DNA from: Avichristensenella sp031549905
GTDB lineage: Bacteria; Bacillota; Clostridia; Christensenellales; Aristaeellaceae
DNA: 56,711 bases
Assembly: GCA_031549905.1 (NCBI GenBank)
Contig: JAVBPC010000059.1
Span: 1-56,711 of the forward strand
Direction of reading: 5' to 3'
A model generated the notes under the pieces. The model saw only the letters and a program-made list of their open reading frames with translations, did not search any database and was not told the origin of the DNA. Made by a program: the position numbers and the translations under genes. Of this stretch, positions 19,201 through 27,746 are shown piece by piece. Numbering within the stretch: position 1 is the stretch's first letter; every line of letters starts with the position of its first letter.

Positions 19201-19229
19201 TTGACTTTGTGCGGCGGCTGTAGTAATAA
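19201..19229 (+). promoter_or_regulatory. Probable sigma-A promoter of the methyltransferase gene
   Basis: TTGACT (19201-19206), 17-nt spacer, TAATAA (19224-19229), about 30 nt before the GTG start. It diverges from the sensor-operon promoter. Confidence 0.6.
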
Positions 19230-19258
19230 AAGGGTATTACAATAAAGAAGGTGAAACA

Positions 19259-20065
19259 GTGGGCAGCAATGCGGAGTTCATCAAAGCGAACTACAGCGAT
19301 CCATTCAAGGAAGAAAACCGGTTCACACTGTCGCGTTCAAACGGCATCGAAGCGCACTATACCAAGAAAATTATGGCTGAGTTCATCCAGGATAACCGCG
19401 TGTTGGAAATTGGCTGCGCCACAGGGTATTACGCCATGCACTTTGCGGATAGCTGCAAAGAGTACGTGGGCGTTGACCTTGTGCCTGGGAACATTGATTT
19501 TCTGCAAGAAAAGATTGCGCAGCGGGGCCTGACAAACGTAAAAGCCATAGTAGGGGACGCGCTAAACCTGGAAGGGATTGCGGACGGGACATTCGATGTG
19601 GTGTGCTGTTTCGGCCCGATGTACCACCTGCCGCCGGAGGAGCGTGAGCTGGTATTCGGCGAGTGCAAGCGGGTATGCAAAAAGAGCGGGATCATCGCCT
19701 TCGCCTACATCAACAAGATTGGCGTGTATGTGGGGGCTTGCGTGCATGGGGGACTAAGGGAAGTTTCATATTACCCAAACGCCAAGGCGAACAAGTTCGT
19801 GCTTGAGCAAAGCAGGGATGATCTAAGGAGCGATACCTTTTTCTATACCACGCCGGAGGAAATCGAAGAGGCGGCAAAGCGACACGGGCTAGAGAAGGTA
19901 AAGAACCTGGGCACGGATTTCTATATCACAGCGCATGTCATTGACCGGATGCCCGATGAGCAGTTTGCCCTGTATATGCCGCTTGCGGACCAGATGGCAA
20001 GCCACGAAAGCTGCACGGGCATGAGCAACCACGCGCTGCTTGTGTGCAGGAAAACCGCTGGTTGA
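19259..20065 (+). CDS. Class I SAM-dependent methyltransferase, substrate unknown
   Basis: This 268-residue cytosolic protein has motif I 'VLEIGCATGYYA', an acidic post-I 'YVGVDL' and a conserved 'CCFGPMYHLPPEER' segment typical of the Methyltransf_11/25 group. Start is GTG 19259 with AAGGTG just upstream. It stands alone between the divergent sensor operon and mglB. Its base composition is somewhat more AT-rich than that of its neighbours, which could mean a later arrival (impression only). The target molecule cannot be inferred. Confidence 0.8.
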   Translation: MGSNAEFIKANYSDPFKEENRFTLSRSNGIEAHYTKKIMAEFIQDNRVLEIGCATGYYAMHFADSCKEYVGVDLVPGNIDFLQEKIAQRGLTNVKAIVGDALNLEGIADGTFDVVCCFGPMYHLPPEERELVFGECKRVCKKSGIIAFAYINKIGVYVGACVHGGLREVSYYPNAKANKFVLEQSRDDLRSDTFFYTTPEEIEEAAKRHGLEKVKNLGTDFYITAHVIDRMPDEQFALYMPLADQMASHESCTGMSNHALLVCRKTAG

Positions 20066-20107
20066 AGCTTTCCATGGAAAATCGATACTTCTTCGCAGAA
20101 AATCACA

Positions 20108-20136
20108 TTCTGTTTCATTCTTGTGGAAGGTATACT
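20108..20136 (+). promoter_or_regulatory. Possible promoter of mglBAC
   Basis: There is a good -10 (TATACT, 20131-20136) but only a weak -35 (TTCTGT, 20108-20113) at 17-nt spacing. This is the expected pattern for a promoter that needs an activator such as the nearby AraC-type regulator. Confidence 0.45.
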
Positions 20137-20190
20137 ATTCTTCATAAAGGGCATATAGCATGAAGCCCTAAAATGAAAAGGAGTGTACCC

Positions 20191-21285
20191 ATGAAAAAGA
20201 TTCTTTCGATTATGCTGGCTACGATGATGCTGCTGGCGATGGCCTCGTTCGCGTCCGCGGCAGCCCCCATCCAGGTGGATGTGTTCTTCTACGACTATTC
20301 CGACACCTACATCGGCAGCGTGCGCGCCGCGATGGAAGAGCAGCTTGCTGCTGCCAGCGATCTGTTCACCTTCAATTTTAACGATGGCGCGAACAACCAG
20401 GCGAAGCAGACGCAGGACGTTGAAACCGCGCTGACCCGCGGCACCGACCTGCTGATCGTCAACATCGTTACCACCGGCTCTGATGAGGCGGCCCAGAACA
20501 TCGTGGATGCGGCGATGGCGGCGGATGTTCCGGTGATCTTCTTCAACCGCGAGGTTTCGGATGCGGTTGTCAACAGCTACGACAAGTGCGTGTTCGTCGG
20601 CACCGATGCCGATGAAGCCGGCTATATGCAGGGCCAGATGATCGCGGAATTCCTGCTGGCCGAAGGCAGCATGGAGCAGTTTGACCTCAATGGCGACAAG
20701 GAAATTTCCTATGTGATGTTCCGCGGCGAGCTGGGCAACGCCGAAGCGTTCGGCCGCACGAAGTACTCCGTTACCAAGGCGAATGAGCTGCTGGCCGAAG
20801 CAGGCATCAAGCTGGTTCCCTCCGCCGCCAACCAGACCGACAACACCCAGGAAGCCGACGGCATCAGCCCCTACTACCTGTACGGCAACTGGTCCGCGAC
20901 GATTGCAAAGGATCTGATGGATACCGCGCTGATCACCTACGCGCTGGACAACGGCGATATCGAAATCATCATTGCCAACAACGATGACCAGGCGCTGGGC
21001 GCGATCGAAGCCATGAATGAGAAGGGCTACAACACCGGCGACCAGGCGGCAAACTACATCCCTGTGTTTGGCGTTGACGCCACCGCGGTTGCGCAGGATG
21101 CCATCGCAAACGGCAAGATGACCGGCACGATCAAGCAGGATGCGGTGGGCATGGCCTCCGGCATCGTGTTCCTGGCGACCAACATTGCAAACGGCGCGGA
21201 GCTGATGGCGGAAACGGGCAGCTTCAACGTGGATGAAGGCGTTGCCAAGATCCGCATTCCGTACGCGATCTACACCGGGAAATAA
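20191..21285 (+). CDS. mglB: Galactose-type ABC sugar-binding protein MglB
   Basis: This 364-residue secreted binding protein has a signal peptide (MKKILSIMLATMMLLAMAS, cleavage near 'FASA') and no lipobox Cys. It has type I periplasmic-binding features: 'VIFFNREVS', 'IIIANNDDQALGAIEAMNEK', 'PVFGVDATAVAQDAI', close to E. coli MglB. AAGGAGTGTACCC precedes ATG 20191. It is followed by a partial terminator, then mglA and mglC, the standard order. It is paralogous to the binding protein of the adjacent sensor operon. Confidence 0.88.
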   Translation: MKKILSIMLATMMLLAMASFASAAAPIQVDVFFYDYSDTYIGSVRAAMEEQLAAASDLFTFNFNDGANNQAKQTQDVETALTRGTDLLIVNIVTTGSDEAAQNIVDAAMAADVPVIFFNREVSDAVVNSYDKCVFVGTDADEAGYMQGQMIAEFLLAEGSMEQFDLNGDKEISYVMFRGELGNAEAFGRTKYSVTKANELLAEAGIKLVPSAANQTDNTQEADGISPYYLYGNWSATIAKDLMDTALITYALDNGDIEIIIANNDDQALGAIEAMNEKGYNTGDQAANYIPVFGVDATAVAQDAIANGKMTGTIKQDAVGMASGIVFLATNIANGAELMAETGSFNVDEGVAKIRIPYAIYTGK

Positions 21286-21302
21286 GCTTTCTGAGGAAAA
21301 GC

Positions 21303-21331
21303 GGGCGGTCACCGTGCGTGGCCGCCCTTTT
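21303..21331 (+). terminator. Attenuating terminator between mglB and mglA
   Basis: GGGCGGTCAC (21303-21312) pairs with GTGGCCGCCC (21318-21327), followed by TTTT. It probably lowers mglAC expression relative to mglB; the genes stay co-directional with no new obvious promoter. Confidence 0.75.
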
Positions 21332-21332
21332 C

Positions 21333-21384
21333 CGAATCATGGCGCGGATTCGAAGATGCCGCGCGGGATTTCGCTGGAAATCCC
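21333..21384. other. Two further intercistronic hairpins before mglA
   Basis: CGAATC (21333-21338) pairs with GATTCG (21347-21352), and GGGATTTC (21365-21372) pairs with GAAATCCC (21377-21384). The second stem is identical to that at 5148-5167. Confidence 0.65.
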
Positions 21385-21405
21385 TTCCGTAAAGGGGCTG
21401 AAGAT

Positions 21406-22902
21406 GTGACGGAGTACCTACTCGAAATGCGGGGAATTACCAAGGAATTCCCCGGCGTTAAGGCGCTGGATGATGTGAATCTCTGCGTGGCGTCCGGCAC
21501 CGTGCACTCCCTGATGGGGGAAAACGGCGCGGGCAAATCCACGCTGATGAAATGCCTGTTTGGAATATACCAGCGCGACAGCGGCACCGTTTTGCTGGAT
21601 GGGAAGGATGTCGCCTTCCGTTCGCCGCGCCAGGCGCTGGATAACGGCGTCGCCATGGTGCATCAGGAGCTGAACCAGGTGCACACGCGCTCCGTGATGG
21701 AAAATATCTGGCTGGGCCGCTTCCCGCGCGACGGGATGGGCGGCGTCAGCCACAAGAAAATGTATGATGAGACCCGCAAGGTCTTTGATGATCTGGGCAT
21801 CCAGGTGGACCCCAGGGCAAAAATCAGCTCACTTTCCGTATCGCGCCGCCAAATGGTGGAGATTGCCAAGGCGGTGTCCTTCCATAGCAAGGTGATTGTG
21901 TTTGATGAACCGACCTCTTCCTTGACCGAGGTGGAGGTGGAGCAGCTTTTCGGCATCATCAGGAAGCTGCGCGAGCGCGGCTGCGGCATCATCTATATAT
22001 CCCACAAGATGAACGAAATCCTGCGCATTTCCGATACGGTGACCGTGATGCGCGACGGCAAATGGGTGGCGACCACGCCCGCGGGCGAGCTGACGATGGA
22101 TATCCTGATTCGGCAGATGGTGGGGCGCGATCTTACCAACGTGTACCCGCCCAAGACGAACACGCCCGGGGACACAATGCTGGAGGTCAAGGAACTGTCC
22201 GCGCAGTATGTGAACCTGAAAGAGGCGTCCTTTACCGCGCGCAAGGGCGAAATTCTGGGCTTTGCGGGCCTGATGGGCGCGGGGCGCACGGAGCTGCTGG
22301 AGACGCTGTTCGGCGTGGCAACGCGCAAGGGCGGCGAGGTATTCGTTCATGGCAGGAAGATCATCAACAAAAACGCCGGCGTCGCAAAGCGGAACGGCTT
22401 TGCGCTGCTGACCGAAGAGCGGCGCCAGACCGGCATCTTTAGCGTGCTGGATATTACCGCCAATACCGCCATCGCGAACCTGCGCGCCTACCTCAAAGGC
22501 GGCGTGTATTTGCAGCGAAAGGGCATGGTGCGGGATACGGCAGAGAGTATCCGGCAGCTATCGATCAAGACGCCGTCGCAAAAGACGGCCATCCGCTCTT
22601 TGTCCGGCGGCAACCAGCAAAAAGTGATACTGGGCCGCTGGCTGCTGACGAAGCCGGAAATTCTGCTGCTGGATGAGCCGACGCGCGGCATCGATGTCGG
22701 CGCGAAATATGAGATTTACAAGCTGATGATAGAGCTTGCGGAGCAGGGCAAGACCATCCTGATGGTATCCAGCGAGATGCCGGAGCTGCTTGGTGTGTGC
22801 GATCGGATCATCGTGATGTCTGGCGGGCACATCGCGGGCGAGGTGCTGCCCCAGGATACAACGCAGGAAGAGATCATGGCGCTTGCGGCGAAATACGTTT
22901 GA
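21406..22902 (+). CDS. mglA: Galactose-type ABC transporter ATPase MglA (two ATPase domains)
   Basis: This 498-residue protein has two tandem nucleotide-binding domains. The first has Walker A 'GENGAGKST', signature-region 'LSVSRRQMVEIAKAV' and Walker B 'VIVFDEPTSSL'. The second has the family's degenerate Walker A 'GLMGAGRTE', signature 'LSGGNQQKV' and Walker B 'LLLDEPTRGIDVG'. Start is GTG 21406 with AAAGGGG upstream; the overlapping ATG at 21404 hits a stop at once. It energises the MglC permease. Confidence 0.92.
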   Translation: MTEYLLEMRGITKEFPGVKALDDVNLCVASGTVHSLMGENGAGKSTLMKCLFGIYQRDSGTVLLDGKDVAFRSPRQALDNGVAMVHQELNQVHTRSVMENIWLGRFPRDGMGGVSHKKMYDETRKVFDDLGIQVDPRAKISSLSVSRRQMVEIAKAVSFHSKVIVFDEPTSSLTEVEVEQLFGIIRKLRERGCGIIYISHKMNEILRISDTVTVMRDGKWVATTPAGELTMDILIRQMVGRDLTNVYPPKTNTPGDTMLEVKELSAQYVNLKEASFTARKGEILGFAGLMGAGRTELLETLFGVATRKGGEVFVHGRKIINKNAGVAKRNGFALLTEERRQTGIFSVLDITANTAIANLRAYLKGGVYLQRKGMVRDTAESIRQLSIKTPSQKTAIRSLSGGNQQKVILGRWLLTKPEILLLDEPTRGIDVGAKYEIYKLMIELAEQGKTILMVSSEMPELLGVCDRIIVMSGGHIAGEVLPQDTTQEEIMALAAKYV

Positions 22903-22917
22903 TGAGGGGGACGGACA

Positions 22918-24015
22918 ATGAACAACATCACCGGCTGGTTCGCCCAGCGCCTTGGCAGCTACCGCGCGCTGAGCGGGCGGGATAAGCGCCAATACTGGGT
23001 GGATTTCCTGCTGAACAACGCGATTTACATCATCTTGGCCATCCTGGTCATCTACACGCAGATTTACTCCATCAATGTGCTGCATGCCCGCAATAGCTTT
23101 CTGTCGTTCACATCGATCGTGGATATTCTGAAAAAGTCGGCGGCGGCGCTGTTCCTGGCGCTGGGCGTGGGCGGCATCATCGTGCTGACGGGTACCGACT
23201 TGTCGGCCGGGCGCATCATGGGCCTTGCGATGCTGGTGTCCGCGTCGCTGCTGCAAAAACCGCTGTCGGAATACGCCAGCAAGATGTACCCCGACATGCT
23301 GCCGTGGGCGATCCCGCTGGTCATCATCTTTGTCATGGCGTTCAGTGCGGCCATCGGCGCATTCAACGGGTTTTGCGTGGCGAAGTTCAAGTTGCACCCA
23401 TTCATCGTTACGCTGTCCACGCAGCTGATGCTGTACGGGTTCATTCTGATCTACATGACATGGGGCAAGAACGGCGGCGCGCCCATCGCGGGCCTGACGG
23501 AGGAGTACAAGAACGTTGTCAAGGGCACCTTTTCAGTCGGCGGCACGGCGATTCCGTACTATGTGATCTACGCGGTCATCGCGACGGCGCTGATGTGGTA
23601 TGTTTGGAACAAGACCACGCTTGGCAAGAACATGTACGCCGTCGGCGCGAACCAGGAGGCCGCGAACGTTTCCGGCGTCAACGTGATGCGCACGATCATC
23701 CTGGTGTTCATGATGGCGGGCGCGCTGTACGGTTTTTCCGGCTTTGTGGAGGCCGCGCGCGTGGGCTCCAACAGCGCGAGCGCGGGCGTTAACGCGGAGC
23801 TGGACGCCATCGCCGCGTGCGTTATTGGCGGGGTGTCGTTTAACGGCGGCATGGGGAAAATCTCCGGCATTGTGATGGGCGTAGTGATGCTGCAGATCAT
23901 TTCCGTGGCGCTCCAGTGGCTGGGCGTTTCCACGAACCTGCAGTACATCATCAAGGGCGTGATCATCCTGGTGGCGGTCGCCATTGACATGCGGAAGTAT
24001 TTGGTGAAGAAATAA
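22918..24015 (+). CDS. mglC: Galactose-type ABC permease MglC
   Basis: This 365-residue permease has 8-10 transmembrane segments. The segment 'IIVLTGTDLSAGRIMGLA' followed by 'VSASLLQ' is diagnostic of MglC, with an extra ~40-residue N-terminal part. Gene order (mglB, mglA, mglC), the 15-nt gap and the terminator after it support a complete importer. ATG 22918 follows GAGGGGGAC. Confidence 0.92.
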   Translation: MNNITGWFAQRLGSYRALSGRDKRQYWVDFLLNNAIYIILAILVIYTQIYSINVLHARNSFLSFTSIVDILKKSAAALFLALGVGGIIVLTGTDLSAGRIMGLAMLVSASLLQKPLSEYASKMYPDMLPWAIPLVIIFVMAFSAAIGAFNGFCVAKFKLHPFIVTLSTQLMLYGFILIYMTWGKNGGAPIAGLTEEYKNVVKGTFSVGGTAIPYYVIYAVIATALMWYVWNKTTLGKNMYAVGANQEAANVSGVNVMRTIILVFMMAGALYGFSGFVEAARVGSNSASAGVNAELDAIAACVIGGVSFNGGMGKISGIVMGVVMLQIISVALQWLGVSTNLQYIIKGVIILVAVAIDMRKYLVKK

Positions 24016-24032
24016 TCCTTTTAGGTGATAAA

Positions 24033-24059
24033 GCCCCCGTTGCAGGCAGCGGGGGTTTT
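24033..24059 (+). terminator. Rho-independent terminator after mglC
   Basis: CCCCCGTT pairs with AGCGGGGG (one G-U pair) around GCAGGC, followed by TTTTGCTTTT. Confidence 0.85.
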
Positions 24060-24191
24060 GCTTTTCCGCCATTTCACCAACACCGCCAAAACCTGTAACA
24101 AAAGCTGCACCGATATCACAAACCGTGCACTTTCGCCGCTGCCCCTTTCCTGCTATGCTTTATACATGCCAGATGGAAAGGGTGAAACCGT

Positions 24192-25130
24192 ATGGTGGAT
24201 GCGCACAAAATACAGATGAAACGCCAGAAGCGGCGGTTGCTATTGCGCGAAAACGCGGAGCTGTTGCTGCTTGCGGTGCCGGGCATTGTGCTGTTCATCG
24301 TTTTCAACTACCTGCCCATGTTCGGCATCGTCATCGCTTTCCAGGATTTTAACCCGGTTGCGGGCTTTCTGGGCAGCAAATGGGTGGGGCTTAAGAATTT
24401 TGAGTTCTTCTTTACATCGCAGGATGTGGTGCGCACGATCAAAAACACGGTGTTCTACAGCCTGACTTTTTTAACGCTTGACCTTGTTTTCGCCGTGGCG
24501 CTGGCGCTGGCATTGTACTATGTCAGAAGCCGCAAGGCCTCCAAAATATACAACACCATCGTCATTCTGCCCAGGTTCATGTCCATGGTGCTCATCGCGT
24601 TTGTCGTGTACAGCCTGCTTGCGCCGTCGGGGCTTGTCAACCAGATCAATGTGCTGCTTGGCGGAAAAAAGATACAGTGGTACATGCGCTCGCAGTATTG
24701 GCCGGTGATCCTGACCGTTACGCACATCTGGGCCACGGTGGGCATGAATAGCATCATTTATTACGCATCGCTGATGGGCATAGACGAATCGCTGTTTGAG
24801 GCCGCAATGCTGGATGGCGCCAACAAATGGAAGCAGATCATCCATGTGGCGATTCCGCATCTGGTGCCGGTGATGGTGATCACCACGATCCTGGGTATCG
24901 GCCACCTTTTCTCCGGCGATATCGGCCTGTTCTACCAGGTGCCAAAGAACACGGGCCTTCTGTACAAAACGACTGACATCATCAATACCTATACCTTCCG
25001 CGCGCTGATCAACGGCGATATTCAGAAATCCGCCGCGGTGGGTTTGTTCCAGTCGCTTTCAGGCATGATCCTGGTGGTTTTGACCAACCTGGTCGTGCGC
25101 AGGATCAGCCCGGAAAACAGCCTATTCTAA
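24192..25130 (+). CDS. CUT1 sugar ABC permease, LplB type (second system)
   Basis: This 312-residue permease has six predicted membrane segments and an EAA loop ('EAAMLDGANKWKQIIHVAIP'). ATG 24192 follows AAAGGGTGAAACC. It forms an ATPase-less importer with the genes at 25147 and 26106. The downstream glycosidase/oxidoreductase fusion and two esterases suggest import of an acylated or otherwise substituted oligosaccharide. Confidence 0.9.
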   Translation: MVDAHKIQMKRQKRRLLLRENAELLLLAVPGIVLFIVFNYLPMFGIVIAFQDFNPVAGFLGSKWVGLKNFEFFFTSQDVVRTIKNTVFYSLTFLTLDLVFAVALALALYYVRSRKASKIYNTIVILPRFMSMVLIAFVVYSLLAPSGLVNQINVLLGGKKIQWYMRSQYWPVILTVTHIWATVGMNSIIYYASLMGIDESLFEAAMLDGANKWKQIIHVAIPHLVPVMVITTILGIGHLFSGDIGLFYQVPKNTGLLYKTTDIINTYTFRALINGDIQKSAAVGLFQSLSGMILVVLTNLVVRRISPENSLF

Positions 25131-25146
25131 GAAGGGAGAGAGCAGC

Positions 25147-26031
25147 ATGCGCAAAAAGAAGCTGCAAACCAGCCAGATCATCCTGCACGCGGTGATGATT
25201 CTGATATGCCTTTGCTATCTGATTCCCTTCATCATGATGGTTTCAATCTCCTTTTCGAATGAAGCGGATCTGACCAAGTACGGCTATTCCATCCTCCCCA
25301 GGAACTTTACCACCTACGCGTATGAGCGCGCGCTGAAAAATCCGCAGCAGCTGCTGGATTCCTACAAGGTGACAGCGCTGTTCTCGTTGATTACGATGGG
25401 GCTGGCCACGCTGGTGATGGGCCTGATGGCGTACCCCCTTTCCCGCCCGAATTTCAAGCTGAAGGGCCCGCTGACATTCCTGGTGTTTTTCACGATGCTG
25501 TTCAGCGGCGGCCTTGTGCCCTCGTACATCATCAACACAAAGTACCTGATGCTGCGCGATTCCTTCTGGGTGTATGTGCTGCCGGGGCTTGTCAGCGCAT
25601 GGAATATCTTCATCATCCGCACCAACTACAAACAGCTGCCAGATGGCCTGATAGAGGCGGCCAAGATAGACGGCGCAAGCGAACTGAGAACATGCCTGAC
25701 CATCGTGATGCCGCTGTCTGTGCCGGTGCTTGCCACCATCGCGTTCCTGGTGTTCGTCAGCAAATGGAACGACTGGCAGACCAGCATGATCTACATCCGC
25801 TCGCCCAAGCTGTATTCGCTGCAATACCTGCTGCAGCGCATCCTGCTGGAGGCGGAATACATGAAAACCCTGGCGGAAAAGGGCGAGATCATCGCCGACC
25901 AGTACCAGTTCCCGCTGGAAAGCTTCCGTTATGCGATGGCGATGCTGGCGGCAGGCCCGGTGTTGATCGTATTCCCGTTCTTCCAGAAATACTTTGCCAG
26001 GGGCCTGACCATCGGCGCGGTCAAAGGATAA
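25147..26031 (+). CDS. CUT1 sugar ABC permease, YtcP type (second system)
   Basis: This 294-residue partner permease has the typical 'FFTMLFSGGLVPSYI' segment, an EAA loop ('EAAKIDGASELRTCLTI') and a C-terminal 'GLTIGAVKG'. GAAGGGAGAG precedes ATG 25147, 16 nt after the previous stop. Confidence 0.9.
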   Translation: MRKKKLQTSQIILHAVMILICLCYLIPFIMMVSISFSNEADLTKYGYSILPRNFTTYAYERALKNPQQLLDSYKVTALFSLITMGLATLVMGLMAYPLSRPNFKLKGPLTFLVFFTMLFSGGLVPSYIINTKYLMLRDSFWVYVLPGLVSAWNIFIIRTNYKQLPDGLIEAAKIDGASELRTCLTIVMPLSVPVLATIAFLVFVSKWNDWQTSMIYIRSPKLYSLQYLLQRILLEAEYMKTLAEKGEIIADQYQFPLESFRYAMAMLAAGPVLIVFPFFQKYFARGLTIGAVKG

Positions 26032-26049
26032 CGCGCTTCCATGATTGTG

Positions 26050-26067
26050 ACGCGCAAGGTTGCGCGT
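26050..26067. other. Intercistronic hairpin before the second CUT1 binding protein
   Basis: ACGCGCA (26050-26056) and TGCGCGT (26061-26067) form a perfect 7-bp stem around AGGT. No U-run follows. Position matches the hairpins ahead of other binding-protein genes in the window. Confidence 0.55.
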
Positions 26068-26105
26068 GCAATAGACGTTCTATCATTATAACAGGAGGAA
26101 TCACG

Positions 26106-27674
26106 ATGAAAAAGCTAGTCTCCCTGGTTCTGGCGCTGGCGATGCTGATGCTGGCTGGTGTGACGACGGTTCTGGCGGAAGCTGCCAAAGAGCCGGTAAC
26201 CCTGGTGTGGTACTTTGTAGGCAACGGCGAGCAAAAGGATACCCAGCTTGTCAACGATAAGATCAACGAGATGCTCAAATCCGTGCCCGGCATGGAACAC
26301 GTTTCCATTAAGCTGATGCCGCAGATTTCGAACGAATACAACCAGAAACTGCTGCTGGCGCGCGCCGCCGGCGAGCAGGTTGACCTGATGCACACCTACG
26401 GCATGGCAAACCCCTACGATGAGATTGCCAAGGGCAACGCGCTGGTCCTGGATGACCTGATCGCCGAGTTTGCGCCGGAAATCCTTGAAGAGATTCCGGA
26501 ATGGATGATGGAGTTTGGCCGCGTGGATGGCAAGCAGTATTATATCCCCGGCTATCAGCAGGCGTCCGTGAAGCAGCGCTTTGGCACGCCCACCGAGTAC
26601 CTTGAGAAGTATGGCGACGCTGAGGCGCTCACCGCCGCTTTCTGCGAGAAGGACATTGCGCTTAGCGATGTAGCCGCGATGCTGGAAGACTACATCATGG
26701 CCATCCGCGAAGGCGAAGGCAATGAAGCGATTGGCGCCAACTTTGTGGACCTGGTGCGCCAGGGCGCGCTGGGCTCCAAGTATGATGCGGTGGTGGGCAA
26801 CACCAACACGGCGTTCTCCTACTTCGTGGATACCGGCAAGGTTTCCCACATTTTCCTGACCGAAGACATGAAGGAAGCGTTCCGCATCTCCGCCGAATGG
26901 TACGACAAGGGTCTCTACAATGCCGATGTGCTCACCTACGCGGCGAACGATTACACCAACAAGTTTGGCGGCCCGAACATGATGACAGAACAGGGCATGG
27001 CGTGGGAGCGCAACCACAACGTGTTCTCCAATGAAGACCTGGCCGCGATCTATGGTACGCGCTACGGCTTCGACATGACATTCCTCGATATGGACCCGAA
27101 TTTCTACATCACCAGCCGGTATGCGGCGGGCGGCACGATGGTCTCTTCTACCTGCAAGAACCCCGAAGAGGCCGTGCGCTGGCTGAGCCTGATGAACACC
27201 AAGGCGAATGGCGTGGAAATCTACAACACCGTGGTGTATGGCCTGGAAGGCGTCCATTACGACCGCGTGGATGATACCCACATCACCACCCGCGAGTACG
27301 CCGGTTCCCAGGGCGGCGCGGACACCTCCTACGCCGCGATGAAGTGGATCTGCGGCAACACCTTCAACATCTGGCTGAACCAGGGCTGCACCGACGGACA
27401 GAATGAGTACATCCTGAACGAAGGCCATAGCGAAGAATCCACCAAGTCCCCGCTGATCGGCTTTGTGGCGCAGAGCGCCGAATTCCAGAGCGAGATCGAC
27501 CAGATCAACGCCATCGTTACCGAGTATGCGAACGCGCTGCTCCACGGCGTGCTGGGCGTGGAAGGCTGGGAAGAGTACTACAACGAGTTCGTAGGCAAGA
27601 TGAACGCCGCCGGCGCGGAGAAGATCACCGCCGCCCTGCAGGAGCAGGTGGACGCGTTCCTGGCCGCGAAGTAA
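26106..27674 (+). CDS. Secreted sugar-binding protein of second CUT1 importer
   Basis: This 522-residue binding protein has a signal peptide (MKKLVSLVLALAMLMLAG, cleavage near 'TVLA'). No lipobox Cys is present. ACAGGAGGAATCACG precedes ATG 26106; the long in-frame extension to 25599 reads through the previous gene and is not coding. The mature protein is of the LplA/ABC-type oligosaccharide receptor group. A strong terminator-like hairpin follows, so downstream genes depend on readthrough. Confidence 0.88.
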   Translation: MKKLVSLVLALAMLMLAGVTTVLAEAAKEPVTLVWYFVGNGEQKDTQLVNDKINEMLKSVPGMEHVSIKLMPQISNEYNQKLLLARAAGEQVDLMHTYGMANPYDEIAKGNALVLDDLIAEFAPEILEEIPEWMMEFGRVDGKQYYIPGYQQASVKQRFGTPTEYLEKYGDAEALTAAFCEKDIALSDVAAMLEDYIMAIREGEGNEAIGANFVDLVRQGALGSKYDAVVGNTNTAFSYFVDTGKVSHIFLTEDMKEAFRISAEWYDKGLYNADVLTYAANDYTNKFGGPNMMTEQGMAWERNHNVFSNEDLAAIYGTRYGFDMTFLDMDPNFYITSRYAAGGTMVSSTCKNPEEAVRWLSLMNTKANGVEIYNTVVYGLEGVHYDRVDDTHITTREYAGSQGGADTSYAAMKWICGNTFNIWLNQGCTDGQNEYILNEGHSEESTKSPLIGFVAQSAEFQSEIDQINAIVTEYANALLHGVLGVEGWEEYYNEFVGKMNAAGAEKITAALQEQVDAFLAAK

Positions 27675-27696
27675 GCAAAAACGTAGGCATACCAGT

Positions 27697-27732
27697 ATCC
27701 CCTTCTCCTGGAACCAGGGGAAGGGGATTTTT
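27697..27732 (+). terminator. Terminator/attenuator before the FAD-glycosidase gene
   Basis: ATCCCCTTCTCCTGG (27697-27711) pairs with CCAGGGGAAGGGGAT (27714-27728) with one mismatch, followed by TTTTT. The next gene's ribosome-binding site (AGGAGG) is only one base later, and no separate promoter is evident. Confidence 0.8.
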
Positions 27733-27746
27733 AGGAGGCGCTGTTG

